Source of the DNA: Acidimicrobiia bacterium
GTDB lineage: Bacteria; Actinomycetota; Acidimicrobiia; Acidimicrobiales; VFJN01
Length of the DNA: 51,016 nucleotides
Assembly: GCA_009694375.1 (NCBI GenBank)
Contig: SHVB01000006.1
Span: 1 to 51,016 of the forward strand
Direction: 5' to 3'
Below are positions 36,299 through 47,069 of the stretch, piece after piece. The notes beneath the pieces are model-generated. The model did no database searches, was not told the DNA's origin, and worked only from the letters and a program-made list of their open reading frames with translations. A program made the translations under genes and the position numbers. Numbering within the stretch: position 1 is the stretch's first letter; every line of letters starts with the position of its first letter.

Positions 36299-37130
36299 TC
36301 GGTCGTCCGGCGACTGGCCGAATCGTTCGGCTCGCCAAGCGGCGGCCGCCGGTATGGCCGGATGGCCGGGCCCCGGGGAGGCTTCCCCGCCGCCGACCAT
36401 CCCCGTACCCTCCGGCCGCGGGGGCGCGCAGATCATTCCGAGGCCGCTGAAGGCCCGACCGGGCAGGCCGGCTCCGTGGGCCGATCTGCCTGTCGAGCAG
36501 CGGCGCCCCACCCTGGCCGATGTACGGGTCGTGCTGGCGGCGACGGGCCCACCGGCGGCGGAGCGGGTGGCGGCGGCGGAAAACGTTCTGGCGGCCGCCG
36601 TGTTGGCGCCGTTGTACGAGGAGGACGGTGAGCTCTTTGTGCTCCTCACCCGGCGCAGTTGGGAGATGCGAAGCCATTCCGGCGAGGTGAGTTTTCCCGG
36701 CGGGCGACGCGACCCGAACGACATTGACCTGTGGGCGACGGCCTGTCGGGAGGCCCACGAGGAGATCAATTTGATGCCGTCGTCGGTGGAGCAGATCGGG
36801 GAGCTCAACCATCTGGACATGGTGACCGGGCAGTCCTTGATCGTCCCCTACGTCGGGGCTCTGGCGGGTCCACCCACCATTGCGGCCAACCCCCAGGAGG
36901 TGGAGGCCATCCTGTCCGTCGCGGTGGCCGAGTTGCTCGACCCGGCCATCTTTCGTGAGGAGCGCTGGACGTTCCCCTGGGCGGCGGATCATCCGATCTA
37001 CTTCTTTGAGTTGGTGGGTGACACCGTCTGGGGGGCCACTGGCGACATGCTGCATCAGTTCTTAGGTCTGATCACCGGAACCGGTGCCGGCGGCCCACCA
37101 GCCCCCCGCTCGAGCCACGGCCGGGCGTAG
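36285..37130 (+). CDS. NUDIX hydrolase, CoA-pyrophosphatase (NudL)-like
   Basis: Likely cleaves CoA or related nucleotides. The catalytic region shows LLTRRSWEMRSHSGEVSFPGGRRD across residues 124-147, with the HSGxVSFPGG signature of the NudL/YeaB subfamily, then the NUDIX box core REAHEEINL. The Gly normally ending the box (EEIGL) is Asn here. The start is uncertain: GTG 36285 gives 281 residues with about 70 low-complexity Pro/Ala/Arg residues first; ATG 36354 gives 258. Neither has a good ribosome binding site. Confidence 0.85.
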   Translation: MPPTDRSSGDWPNRSARQAAAAGMAGWPGPGEASPPPTIPVPSGRGGAQIIPRPLKARPGRPAPWADLPVEQRRPTLADVRVVLAATGPPAAERVAAAENVLAAAVLAPLYEEDGELFVLLTRRSWEMRSHSGEVSFPGGRRDPNDIDLWATACREAHEEINLMPSSVEQIGELNHLDMVTGQSLIVPYVGALAGPPTIAANPQEVEAILSVAVAELLDPAIFREERWTFPWAADHPIYFFELVGDTVWGATGDMLHQFLGLITGTGAGGPPAPRSSHGRA

Positions 37131-37179
37131 TTGAGGCGGTGGTTCTCGCCCCTTGGCGGTGGGCGGCCAAGATAAGGGC

Positions 37180-38124
37180 ATGACCGCCACCTTCTCCAAC
37201 CGTGTCACTGAACTCCTCGGTGTCGACATCCCCATCGTCCAAGCGCCGATGGGCTGGATCGCTCGGTCCCCGCTGGCCAGCGCCGTCTCCAACGCCGGCG
37301 CCATGGGGATCATCGAGACGTCGTCGGGCGAGCTCGACATCATCCGTGACGAGATCCGCAAGATGCGCGACCTCACCGACAAGCCGTTCGGGGTGAACAT
37401 CGCCCAGGCCTTCGTGCGCGACCCGTCCATCGTGGAGTTCGTCGCCGATCAGGGCGTGAAGTTCGTGACCACCTCGGCCGGCAGCCCCATGAAGTACACG
37501 GGCGCCCTCAAGGCCGCCGGGCTCACGGTGTTCCACGTGGTGCCCGACCTGAAGGGCGCGCTGAAGGCGGTGGATGCCGGGGTCGACGGCCTCATCGTCG
37601 AAGGCGGGGAGGGCGGCGGCTTCAAGAGCCCCCGACCCGTGTCCACGATGGTGCTGCTACCGCTGGTGGTATCGAAGGTCGACATTCCCGTGATCGCCGC
37701 CGGTGGCTTCGTGGACGGACCGACCATGGCCGCCGCCCTGGCGTTGGGCGCCGAAGGTGTGCAACTCGGCACTCGCATGGTCTCCGCCCTCGAGTCACCC
37801 ATCCACGAGAACTGGAAGCAGGCGGTGATCGATGCCCGCGAGACCGACACGGTGTTCCTGAACCAGCACACCTCGCCCGCCTTGCGGGCCCTGCGCACCG
37901 ATCGCACCAATGCGCTGGAGTTCGATACGGAGACCAACGCCATGGTCCTCTTCGGCAACGCCATGGACCTCTACTTCGGCGGCGACATGGAGGCGGCCGT
38001 GGCGCTCTCAGGCCAGGTCGCCGGCCGCATCGACGACATCAAGCCAGTCGCCCAGATCATCGAGGAGTGCGCCCGGGACTGCCTCCAGGTCCTCGCCGAT
38101 CTCGCTCAGCGCTATCCGGGCTGA
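37180..38124 (+). CDS. nitronate monooxygenase / 2-nitropropane dioxygenase family flavoprotein
   Basis: An FMN TIM-barrel protein of 314 residues from ATG 37180 with an AAGG motif just upstream. Motifs: PIVQAPMGWIARSPLASAVSNAG for FMN near residues 18-40, GLIVEGGEGGGF, and PVIAAGGFVDGPTMAAALALG with GVQLGTRM. The family includes nitronate monooxygenases and FabK enoyl reductases; without acyl-chain genes nearby, nitronate monooxygenase-like is the safer name. The end overlaps the opposite-strand acetyltransferase gene by 13 bases. Confidence 0.9.
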   Translation: MTATFSNRVTELLGVDIPIVQAPMGWIARSPLASAVSNAGAMGIIETSSGELDIIRDEIRKMRDLTDKPFGVNIAQAFVRDPSIVEFVADQGVKFVTTSAGSPMKYTGALKAAGLTVFHVVPDLKGALKAVDAGVDGLIVEGGEGGGFKSPRPVSTMVLLPLVVSKVDIPVIAAGGFVDGPTMAAALALGAEGVQLGTRMVSALESPIHENWKQAVIDARETDTVFLNQHTSPALRALRTDRTNALEFDTETNAMVLFGNAMDLYFGGDMEAAVALSGQVAGRIDDIKPVAQIIEECARDCLQVLADLAQRYPG

Positions 38125-38570
38125 TCGAGCCTGCGGGAGAAGTGGGTGTCGGTGTCGTCGTGGCCGGTCTCCACGAACCCGCACGCTCGATAGAGCGCAC
38201 GAGCGCTCACCCACGGGGTGTCGGTGAGGACGATCACCTCCGCCAGGCCCCGCTCCCGCGCTCGGCGTAGGAGGTGTTCGACCACCCCGCGAGCCAGGCC
38301 CTCGCGGCGATGGCGGGCATCGACCGACATGCGCACGATCTGCCCCGTTCCGTGGTCTAGCGGCACGAGCGTGCCCGTCGCGATGATCCGCCCGCCGGCC
38401 TCGATCACGACGACATCGGCCCCTCGGTCGACGTAGGTTGAGCGGATGTCGTCGAGGTCTGGATTGGCGGACGGCTCGTAGGCGTCGCCCCACCGCTCAC
38501 GCATGCCCGCCAGGATCAGGTCCCGCACCGAGGCGTGATCGTCCGCCACGAACGGGCGCGCGTCACTCAT
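38112..38570 (-). CDS. GNAT-family N-acetyltransferase
   Basis: A 152-residue acetyltransferase of unknown substrate. ATG at 38570 overlaps the stop of the upstream TIGR02569-like gene (ATGA). The acetyl-CoA motif is IVRMSVDARHRREGLARGVVEHLL, residues about 78-101, followed by LTDTPWVSARALYRACGF. Last gene of the guaB run on this strand. Confidence 0.88.
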   Translation of the reverse strand: MSDARPFVADDHASVRDLILAGMRERWGDAYEPSANPDLDDIRSTYVDRGADVVVIEAGGRIIATGTLVPLDHGTGQIVRMSVDARHRREGLARGVVEHLLRRARERGLAEVIVLTDTPWVSARALYRACGFVETGHDDTDTHFSRRLDQPG

Positions 38571-39313
38571 GGACACCGCAGGAGCGGTGTGGCGCGCTCT
38601 GCCTCCGCGCGTCCGGCCGCCTCGGACTGGAGGGCCGCGGCAACGATGCGGAAGACGGCCGCTCGCGCGAGGTCTCCGGGGTCGATGAGGTCCGACCTTT
38701 CGGCCGGGGCTCCGTGCCAGCAGATCTGATCGAGCACCGCGACGGCAGTGGCGAAGCCGACGGGACGGCGGTAGGGCGACAGGTCGATCACGACACCGGG
38801 GCCCCGCGCGGGGAACAGCACGTTGCCGGCGAGGTCACAGTGCACGACCTGCACCGGTCGGTCGTCGTGAGCCGGGACGAGCTCCAACGCCCGTGCCATG
38901 CTCGCCTGCACCTCCGCGGAGAGCTCGGCGGGCACAGGCTGTTCGTGCCAAGCGACGCGATCGGCGATCGCCCAGGGCGTGGTGCGCGCGGCGAGGGCGT
39001 CGGGCCAATCGGGCCGCAGACCCTTGAGGGCGGCGTGGAGTCCTTCGCCGATGGCGAGCACCTCGTCCCACCGCTCGGGTTCGGGCTTCGCGTCGATCCA
39101 CTCGGTCGCTCCCCAACCACCCGCGAGCCAATCACCGGCATCCGTTTGCACCGGCCGGGCGACCATCGGCAGTGCCGCGCTCACGACGGCGATGTAGTCC
39201 GCCTCCACGGGATCGCCGATCTGCTTGAGGACGAGCCACCCAACGCGCCACGCTCCGAGGCTCGCGTCACTCAAGAGCACGGGCTCGCCCTGGGTGCCGA
39301 AGGCCCGACACAC
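38567..39313 (-). CDS. TIGR02569-like actinobacterial kinase-fold protein
   Basis: Resembles the actinobacteria-restricted TIGR02569 family, which is distantly related to aminoglycoside phosphotransferases; function unknown. From GTG at 39313 there are 248 residues: RAFGTQGEPVLLSDASLGAWRVG near the start, VLKQIG, then the kinase-like VVHCDLAGNVLF with DLSPYRRP (the HxD and metal-binding Asp equivalents). The start is uncertain, as no ribosome binding site precedes the GTG and the frame stays open into guaB. It follows guaB by about 14 bases. Confidence 0.75.
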   Translation of the reverse strand: MCRAFGTQGEPVLLSDASLGAWRVGWLVLKQIGDPVEADYIAVVSAALPMVARPVQTDAGDWLAGGWGATEWIDAKPEPERWDEVLAIGEGLHAALKGLRPDWPDALAARTTPWAIADRVAWHEQPVPAELSAEVQASMARALELVPAHDDRPVQVVHCDLAGNVLFPARGPGVVIDLSPYRRPVGFATAVAVLDQICWHGAPAERSDLIDPGDLARAAVFRIVAAALQSEAAGRAEAERATPLLRCP

Positions 39314-39327
39314 GGCGGGCGGCGGCG

Positions 39328-41907
<2,580 letters not shown>

Positions 41908-41989
41908 TGGGAAGGCCAGTTGTGCGGGAATTGGTCGCCCACGGGCTACGGTACTCCCTTCCTCAAACGGGACGGAGCGCCCCGCCGCC

Positions 41990-43096
41990 ATGACTGACGT
42001 CGAGATCGGCATCGGTAAGACCGGACGTCGTGCCTACGGCTTCGACGACATCGCCATTGTGCCCAGCCGACGGACGCGCGATCCAAAAGACGTTGACATC
42101 TCCTGGGATGTCGACGCCTTTCACTTCGACCTGCCGGTGATGGCGGCGCCCGCCGACAGCGTCGTCTCGCCCGCCACCGCCATCGCCTTGGCTGGCTTGG
42201 GCGGCCTGGGGGTGCTGCACGTCGAAGGCCTCTGGACTCGTTACACCGACCCGGAACCATTCCTTGATGAGATTGCCGCCCTCCCTGCCGAGGCCACCCT
42301 GCGGCGGATGCAGGAGATCTATTCCGCTCCGGTGCAACCCGATCTTGTGGCGCAGCGCATCGGCGATCTGAAGGCGTCTGGGATCACCGTGGCGGTGGCC
42401 TGTACCCCCTCGGGTATTCCCGCCCTAGCGGCCACCATCCTGCAGGCCGAACCCGATCTGTTGGTCATCCAGGGCACGGTGGTATCGGCCGAGCACGTCT
42501 CGCGCGATAACGACCCGCTGAACCTGAAGGAGTTCGTCCGCCATTACGAGATTCCCGTGATCGTGGGCGGTTGTTCGTCGTACCAAGGGGCCCTGCACCT
42601 CATGCGCACCGGTGCCGCGGGGGTGCTGGTGGGGGCTGGATCGGCGGCCTCGGGCACCACCCGGCGGGTGATCGGCGTGGGGATCCCGATGGCCACGGCC
42701 CTTGCCGATGCTCGCGCCGCCCGGATGCGTCATCTCGACGAAACCGGTGTGTACGTGCACGTGGTGGCCGATGGCGGGATGACCACCGGTGGCGACATCG
42801 CCAAGGCCATTGTGTGCGGGGCTGATGCGGTGATGATCGGCGCCCCCCTGGCGGCGGCCGCCGAAGCCCCCGGCCGCGGGTATCACTGGGGCACCACCAC
42901 GGCTCATGCCACCTTGCCCCGCGGTCAGCGCGTCGTCGTTGAGAGCCATGGCACCCTCGAGGAAATCTTGGTGGGGCCGGCGCGTGAGGCCAACGGCCGG
43001 TCGAACCTCCTTGGCGGTCTGCGACGGTCGATGGCGCTGTGTGGTTACCAGACGCTGAAGGATTTCCAGAAGGCTGAGGTGGTGGCGCTGTCATGA
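41990..43096 (+). CDS. guaB3: GuaB3-family IMP dehydrogenase-related protein
   Basis: A 368-residue protein related to IMP dehydrogenase but without CBS domains, of the type encoded beside guaA in actinobacteria. Motifs: [20 protein letters not shown] at the N-terminus and [27 protein letters not shown]. The loop that holds the catalytic Cys in GuaB reads [12 protein letters not shown] here, with no Cys. It overlaps guaA by four bases (ATGA). Cyanobacterial GuaB3 acts on IMP, but activity of this type cannot be told from sequence. Confidence 0.92.
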   Translation: MTDVEIGIGKTGRRAYGFDDIAIVPSRRTRDPKDVDISWDVDAFHFDLPVMAAPADSVVSPATAIALAGLGGLGVLHVEGLWTRYTDPEPFLDEIAALPAEATLRRMQEIYSAPVQPDLVAQRIGDLKASGITVAVACTPSGIPALAATILQAEPDLLVIQGTVVSAEHVSRDNDPLNLKEFVRHYEIPVIVGGCSSYQGALHLMRTGAAGVLVGAGSAASGTTRRVIGVGIPMATALADARAARMRHLDETGVYVHVVADGGMTTGGDIAKAIVCGADAVMIGAPLAAAAEAPGRGYHWGTTTAHATLPRGQRVVVESHGTLEEILVGPAREANGRSNLLGGLRRSMALCGYQTLKDFQKAEVVALS

Positions 43097-44664
43097 CTGC
43101 CGGGCTCGAAACCGTGCTCGTGGTGGACTTTGGCGCGCAGTATGCCCAGTTGATTGCGCGGCGGGTGCGGGAGGCGCACGTGTACAGCGAGATCGTGCCC
43201 CACACGATGTCGGTCCCCGAACTACTCGCCCGCAACCCGGCGGCCATCGTGCTCTCGGGGGGTCCGGCGTCGGTCTACGCCGAGGGTGCCCCGAGCGTGG
43301 ACCCGGCGTTGTTCGAGGCGGGCGTGCCGATCTTGGGGATCTGTTACGGCTTCCAGGCCATGGCCCAGGCGTTGCAGGGCACGGTGCAGCGCACCGGGGT
43401 GGCGGAGTTTGGTCGCACGCGCCTCACCGTGACCGCCGCCAACTCCGTGTTGTTGGCGGGGCTACCGGTTGATCAGTCGGTGTGGATGAGCCACGGCGAT
43501 GCCGTGTCGGAGGCCCCGGCGGGGTTTGTGGTGACCGCCCACACCCCCGACGCCGCCGTCGCCGCCTTCGAAGACCCCCGCCGCCGCCTCGCCGGTGTGC
43601 AGTTCCATCCCGAGGTCGTGCACAGCGAACACGGTCAGGCGGTGCTGGAGCACTTTCTCTACGACATCGCCGGGCTGGCCCCGTCGTGGACGATGACCAA
43701 CGTGATCGAGGAACAGGTTGCGTCCATCCAAGCCACCGTGGGCGACAAACGGGTGCTCTGTGGCTTGTCGGGCGGGGTGGACTCTGCGGTGGCGGCGGCC
43801 CTCGTGCAGGCAGCGGTGGGCGACCGCCTCACCTGTGTGTTCGTGGACCACGGCCTTCTGCGGGCAGGGGAAGCCGAACAGGTGGAACGAGATTTCGTGG
43901 CCGCCACCGGGGTATCGCTCAAGGTGGTGGATGCCCAGGAACGCTTTCTCACCGCTCTCGTGGGCGTCACCGATCCGGAGGAGAAGCGCAAGATCATCGG
44001 GCGCGAGTTCATCCGCGTGTTCGAGGCCGCCGCTCGCGAGGTGGTGGCCGCCCCGGGGGCGCAGGGGGAAGCAGTGGACTTTCTCGTGCAGGGCACCCTC
44101 TATCCCGACGTGGTGGAGTCCGGGGGTGGGGCCGGGACCGCCAACATCAAGAGCCACCACAACGTGGGCGGACTCCCCGATGATCTGCAGTTCTCCCTCG
44201 TGGAACCCCTCCGCACGCTCTTCAAGGACGAAGTGCGCCAGGTTGGCTTGGAGTTGGGCCTTTCCGAGGCCATCGTGTGGCGTCAACCCTTTCCCGGCCC
44301 GGGCCTGGCCATCCGCATCGTGGGGGAAGTGACCCAGGAGCGGATCGACATCCTCCGCCACGCCGACCAGATCGCGCGTGATGAGTTGTCGGCGGCGGGG
44401 CTCGACCGCGACATCTGGCAGTGCCCGGTGGTACTCCTCGCCGCCGTGCGTTCCGTGGGGGTGCAGGGCGATGGCCGCACCTACGGCCACCCGGTGGTGC
44501 TGCGCCCCGTGTCGAGTGAAGATGCCATGACCGCCGACTGGACACGAGTTCCCCACGACGTGCTCGCCCGCATCTCCACTCGCATCACCAACGAGGTGCG
44601 TGAAGTGAATCGGGTGGTCCTCGACATCACTTCGAAGCCGCCGGGAACCATTGAATGGGAGTAG
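43093..44664 (+). CDS. guaA: GMP synthase (glutamine-hydrolysing)
   Basis: Aminates XMP to GMP. The 523-residue protein has the class I glutaminase domain (about 1-195) with [13 protein letters not shown] (Cys84) and [10 protein letters not shown], the ATP-pyrophosphatase domain with [14 protein letters not shown] near residue 224, and the C-terminal dimerisation domain ending PPGTIEWE, invariant in GuaA. It is coupled to guaB3 and overlaps the next gene by 10 bases. Confidence 0.97.
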   Translation: MTAGLETVLVVDFGAQYAQLIARRVREAHVYSEIVPHTMSVPELLARNPAAIVLSGGPASVYAEGAPSVDPALFEAGVPILGICYGFQAMAQALQGTVQRTGVAEFGRTRLTVTAANSVLLAGLPVDQSVWMSHGDAVSEAPAGFVVTAHTPDAAVAAFEDPRRRLAGVQFHPEVVHSEHGQAVLEHFLYDIAGLAPSWTMTNVIEEQVASIQATVGDKRVLCGLSGGVDSAVAAALVQAAVGDRLTCVFVDHGLLRAGEAEQVERDFVAATGVSLKVVDAQERFLTALVGVTDPEEKRKIIGREFIRVFEAAAREVVAAPGAQGEAVDFLVQGTLYPDVVESGGGAGTANIKSHHNVGGLPDDLQFSLVEPLRTLFKDEVRQVGLELGLSEAIVWRQPFPGPGLAIRIVGEVTQERIDILRHADQIARDELSAAGLDRDIWQCPVVLLAAVRSVGVQGDGRTYGHPVVLRPVSSEDAMTADWTRVPHDVLARISTRITNEVREVNRVVLDITSKPPGTIEWE

Positions 44665-45245
44665 CGAGTCGCCTCGGGGTGGCTGCGTTGGTGGTGCTGG
44701 CGGCGTGCGCGGGAGGGGGGACCGATGATGATGACGGCGCGTCGCTGGGCGACACCGTGCCGCCCGTGCCCGTTACCGCTCCTGTCCCACCGGCGGTTTC
44801 ACCGGAGGGCACAGGGGTGGTGGTGGTAGGTGGCACCAGCAGTTCCTTCGTCGTCACCGCCTGCCGACTGGAGGCTGCCTCGCCCGCCGCGTCCGACCCC
44901 GCCCGGTTGCCGCCGGTGGTGCTGGTCACCGGGGAGGGTTCCACCGCCTTGGGCGTGCCCTTCACCGTGGAGGTCAACCGGTTTGTGACCGGTGTCGATG
45001 TGCAGACCTTCACCGACACGATCTCCTACGCCGACACCGCTCGGATTCTGCAGGCACAGCGCATCGAGGTGACCGGCCAGGTACGGGATCTCCGCGACCC
45101 CGATGCCGCCACGTCGCTGATTCGCACCCGCGCCGATGGCCTGTCGGCCGTGGGCATCGCTGGTCCCCCCGGAGCCGACGCTGATGCCGACGGCACCGTG
45201 GGGTTTGCCCTCGACGCCACCTGCCTGGCCGAACCCAAGGCCTAA
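44655..45245 (+). CDS. small lipoprotein of unknown function
   Basis: A 196-residue predicted lipoprotein. The N-terminus is a signal peptide with lipobox LAAC (Cys18), then a Gly/Asp and Pro/Val-rich linker. The rest has a possible small beta-rich domain ([12 protein letters not shown]-like segment near residue 135, reminiscent of OB-fold pieces but not assigned). It overlaps the end of guaA in another frame and is likely translated from the same mRNA. Confidence 0.75.
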   Translation: MGVASRLGVAALVVLAACAGGGTDDDDGASLGDTVPPVPVTAPVPPAVSPEGTGVVVVGGTSSSFVVTACRLEAASPAASDPARLPPVVLVTGEGSTALGVPFTVEVNRFVTGVDVQTFTDTISYADTARILQAQRIEVTGQVRDLRDPDAATSLIRTRADGLSAVGIAGPPGADADADGTVGFALDATCLAEPKA

Positions 45246-45263
45246 TCCGTCCTCCTGGTGAGA

Positions 45264-46199
45264 TCAGGTGCCGGTGAGTTGGGCTACCACCGGGGCGAGG
45301 GCATCGAGTTGGTCGCCGGAGACCCCGAGGTAGGAGATGCCCCACCGCTCCCGTTGGGCCAGGAGTTGCTCGGCGATTTGGGGCACGGTGCCCACCATGG
45401 CGTGGGGGGTGGCCGCCGCCTCGGCGGGGGTGAGGTGGAAGGCCGGGGCCAATTCCTCGATCACCCCGGCCCGGTCCTCGGTGATCATGGCGAGGTGCAC
45501 GCGTACCTGGAGTTCAATGCCCCCCAGGCGCTCCCCAGCGGCCTCGCGGACCCAGCGGATCTTGCGGTCGGTGGCCTCGGGCGTGCCGTCGGGGAAGACA
45601 CGGGCGTCCATCACCCCGGCCCCGAGATTCACGTTGAGGGCCACGACATCGGCGTGGTGCGCGGCCAGGCGCAAGACCCGTTTTCCGCCGCCCCCGATCA
45701 CGATCTTGGGGCCACCGGGGGTGAGGGGTTGCGGGTACCCCACCAGGTCGGTAATCCGGTAATGACTGCCGTCGTGGTGTACCGGGTGGGTATCGAAGAT
45801 CTCGCGGATGATGTGCAGCGACTCCTCGAGCCGGTCCACCCGGCGTCCGGCCGATTCCAGTGCCATCCCCGCCGCCGCGTAGTCGGTGGCCATCCATCCG
45901 GCGCCGAGCCCCAGTTCGAAACGCCCGCCGCTCAAGACGTCGAGAGTGGCGGCTTCCTTGGCTAGCACCACGGGGTGGCGGTAATCGTTAGCCAGCACCA
46001 TGGTGCCGACCCGCAGTGAGGTGGTGGCATCGGCGGCGGCCATGAGGGCCGGAATGGGTGCGAAGCCGTCGTCGAAGTGGTCGGCGATGGTCAGCGTGGA
46101 GTAGCCGAGATCCTCCACCTTGCGCGCCAGGGCCCGCCAGCCCACCCCGTGGGCGGGTCCGCGGCACTGGATCCCGAACCGAAAGGGGTGAGGGGTCAC
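45264..46199 (-). CDS. LLM-class F420-dependent oxidoreductase
   Basis: A luciferase-like TIM barrel of 311 residues, closest in pattern to the actinobacterial F420-dependent group. GTG at 46199 overlaps the stop of the upstream gene (GTGA). Motifs: FRFGIQCRGPAHGVGWRALARKVEDLGYSTL at the N-terminus (residues 6-36), LTIADHFDDGFAPIPAL, ELGLGAGWMATDYAAAG, and PKIVIGGGGKRVLRLAA. The substrate is unknown. Last gene of a three-gene minus-strand set. Confidence 0.87.
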   Translation of the reverse strand: MTPHPFRFGIQCRGPAHGVGWRALARKVEDLGYSTLTIADHFDDGFAPIPALMAAADATTSLRVGTMVLANDYRHPVVLAKEAATLDVLSGGRFELGLGAGWMATDYAAAGMALESAGRRVDRLEESLHIIREIFDTHPVHHDGSHYRITDLVGYPQPLTPGGPKIVIGGGGKRVLRLAAHHADVVALNVNLGAGVMDARVFPDGTPEATDRKIRWVREAAGERLGGIELQVRVHLAMITEDRAGVIEELAPAFHLTPAEAAATPHAMVGTVPQIAEQLLAQRERWGISYLGVSGDQLDALAPVVAQLTGT

Positions 46200-47059
46200 G
46201 CCAGCGGGCGGCCGAAGGGGAGCGCTGGGCGCCAGTTGGCGAGGTGGGTCTCGGCCTGGAGGGTGGCGGCCATCCACAGGTTCGTGCCTTCTTGCGCCAG
46301 CGCCGCCACCGCATCGTGGACCCGAGTGGTGGGATCGCCGCCGTCGGGGTCCATGGCGGCCAAGAGGGGAGCGGCGGTGGAGAGGTAGTCCGGCACCACG
46401 ACTACCCCGGCGCGACCGAGCACGGCGAGGGCACGCGCGGTTACCGGCACCGGTGTGAGCGGCACCACGACGGCGGCGTTCACGGTGTCGGCCAGATCGT
46501 GTTCGAGCACACCGGCCTTGCCCGCCACCAGCAGCGCGTCGCAGGGGCTGTCGAAACCGGCCTGGGTGTGGGCGATGGCTCCATTGGCCCTCGCCGACGC
46601 GGCGGCCGCTTCGGCGAGGGGACCGCTTCCCACGATGGCCAGCCGCTTGCCCTCCAGCGAGCCCAAGGCGCCGAGGGTGGCGGCCACGACGCCCTCGCCG
46701 GCGGTGGTCCCCTCAAAGGCGGCGCGGCGCTGTTCCACCCGCCCCAGGCCCGTGAGGTCGGTTGCTCCAATGCCCACGCCCGGTCCGGGGAGCCAGCGGC
46801 CTTCCTCCACGAGCGGAGCCACTTCCTCCACAAAGGCGGCTACGGCGGCCTCCCGGTCGTCGGGTTTGGCGTTGATACCGGCCGAGCCGCCACCCACCGC
46901 CAAGCCGAAACTGGCGGCCGCATAGGTGGTGGAACGCGCCAGCAACTCGGCGCCATCCCGCAGCACTTTGGGGGCCTGGCGAACCACTCCCATGGCGGGG
47001 GTGTCGTCTAGGTCGAAGACGATGAAGGCATCGGTGGAGGTGAGCTTGTGAAACTGCAC
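46196..47059 (-). CDS. Glu/Leu/Phe/Val dehydrogenase-like protein, short, catalytic residues apparently missing
   Basis: A 287-residue protein with the layout of amino-acid dehydrogenases: a dimerisation domain with STTYAAASFGLAVGGGSAG (43-61) and RWLPGPGVGIGATDL (88-102), then a Rossmann-like domain with AIVGSGPLAEAAAA (141-154). True members have 350-450 residues, a catalytic Lys in GGGK and an Asp near PGPD. Here Ser59 replaces the Lys, Gly/Val replace the Asp, and the coenzyme domain is short. It may be a pseudo-enzyme or have a new role. It starts at GTG 47059, 10 bases after the sulfatase gene. Confidence 0.7.
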   Translation of the reverse strand: MQFHKLTSTDAFIVFDLDDTPAMGVVRQAPKVLRDGAELLARSTTYAAASFGLAVGGGSAGINAKPDDREAAVAAFVEEVAPLVEEGRWLPGPGVGIGATDLTGLGRVEQRRAAFEGTTAGEGVVAATLGALGSLEGKRLAIVGSGPLAEAAAASARANGAIAHTQAGFDSPCDALLVAGKAGVLEHDLADTVNAAVVVPLTPVPVTARALAVLGRAGVVVVPDYLSTAAPLLAAMDPDGGDPTTRVHDAVAALAQEGTNLWMAATLQAETHLANWRPALPFGRPLA

Positions 47060-47069
47060 GGTGTTGGTT

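Noticed and set aside
45246-45263. Terminator between the lipoprotein gene and the convergent LLM oxidoreductase gene
   Set aside because: Only 18 bases with no clear stem; nothing to support a call.
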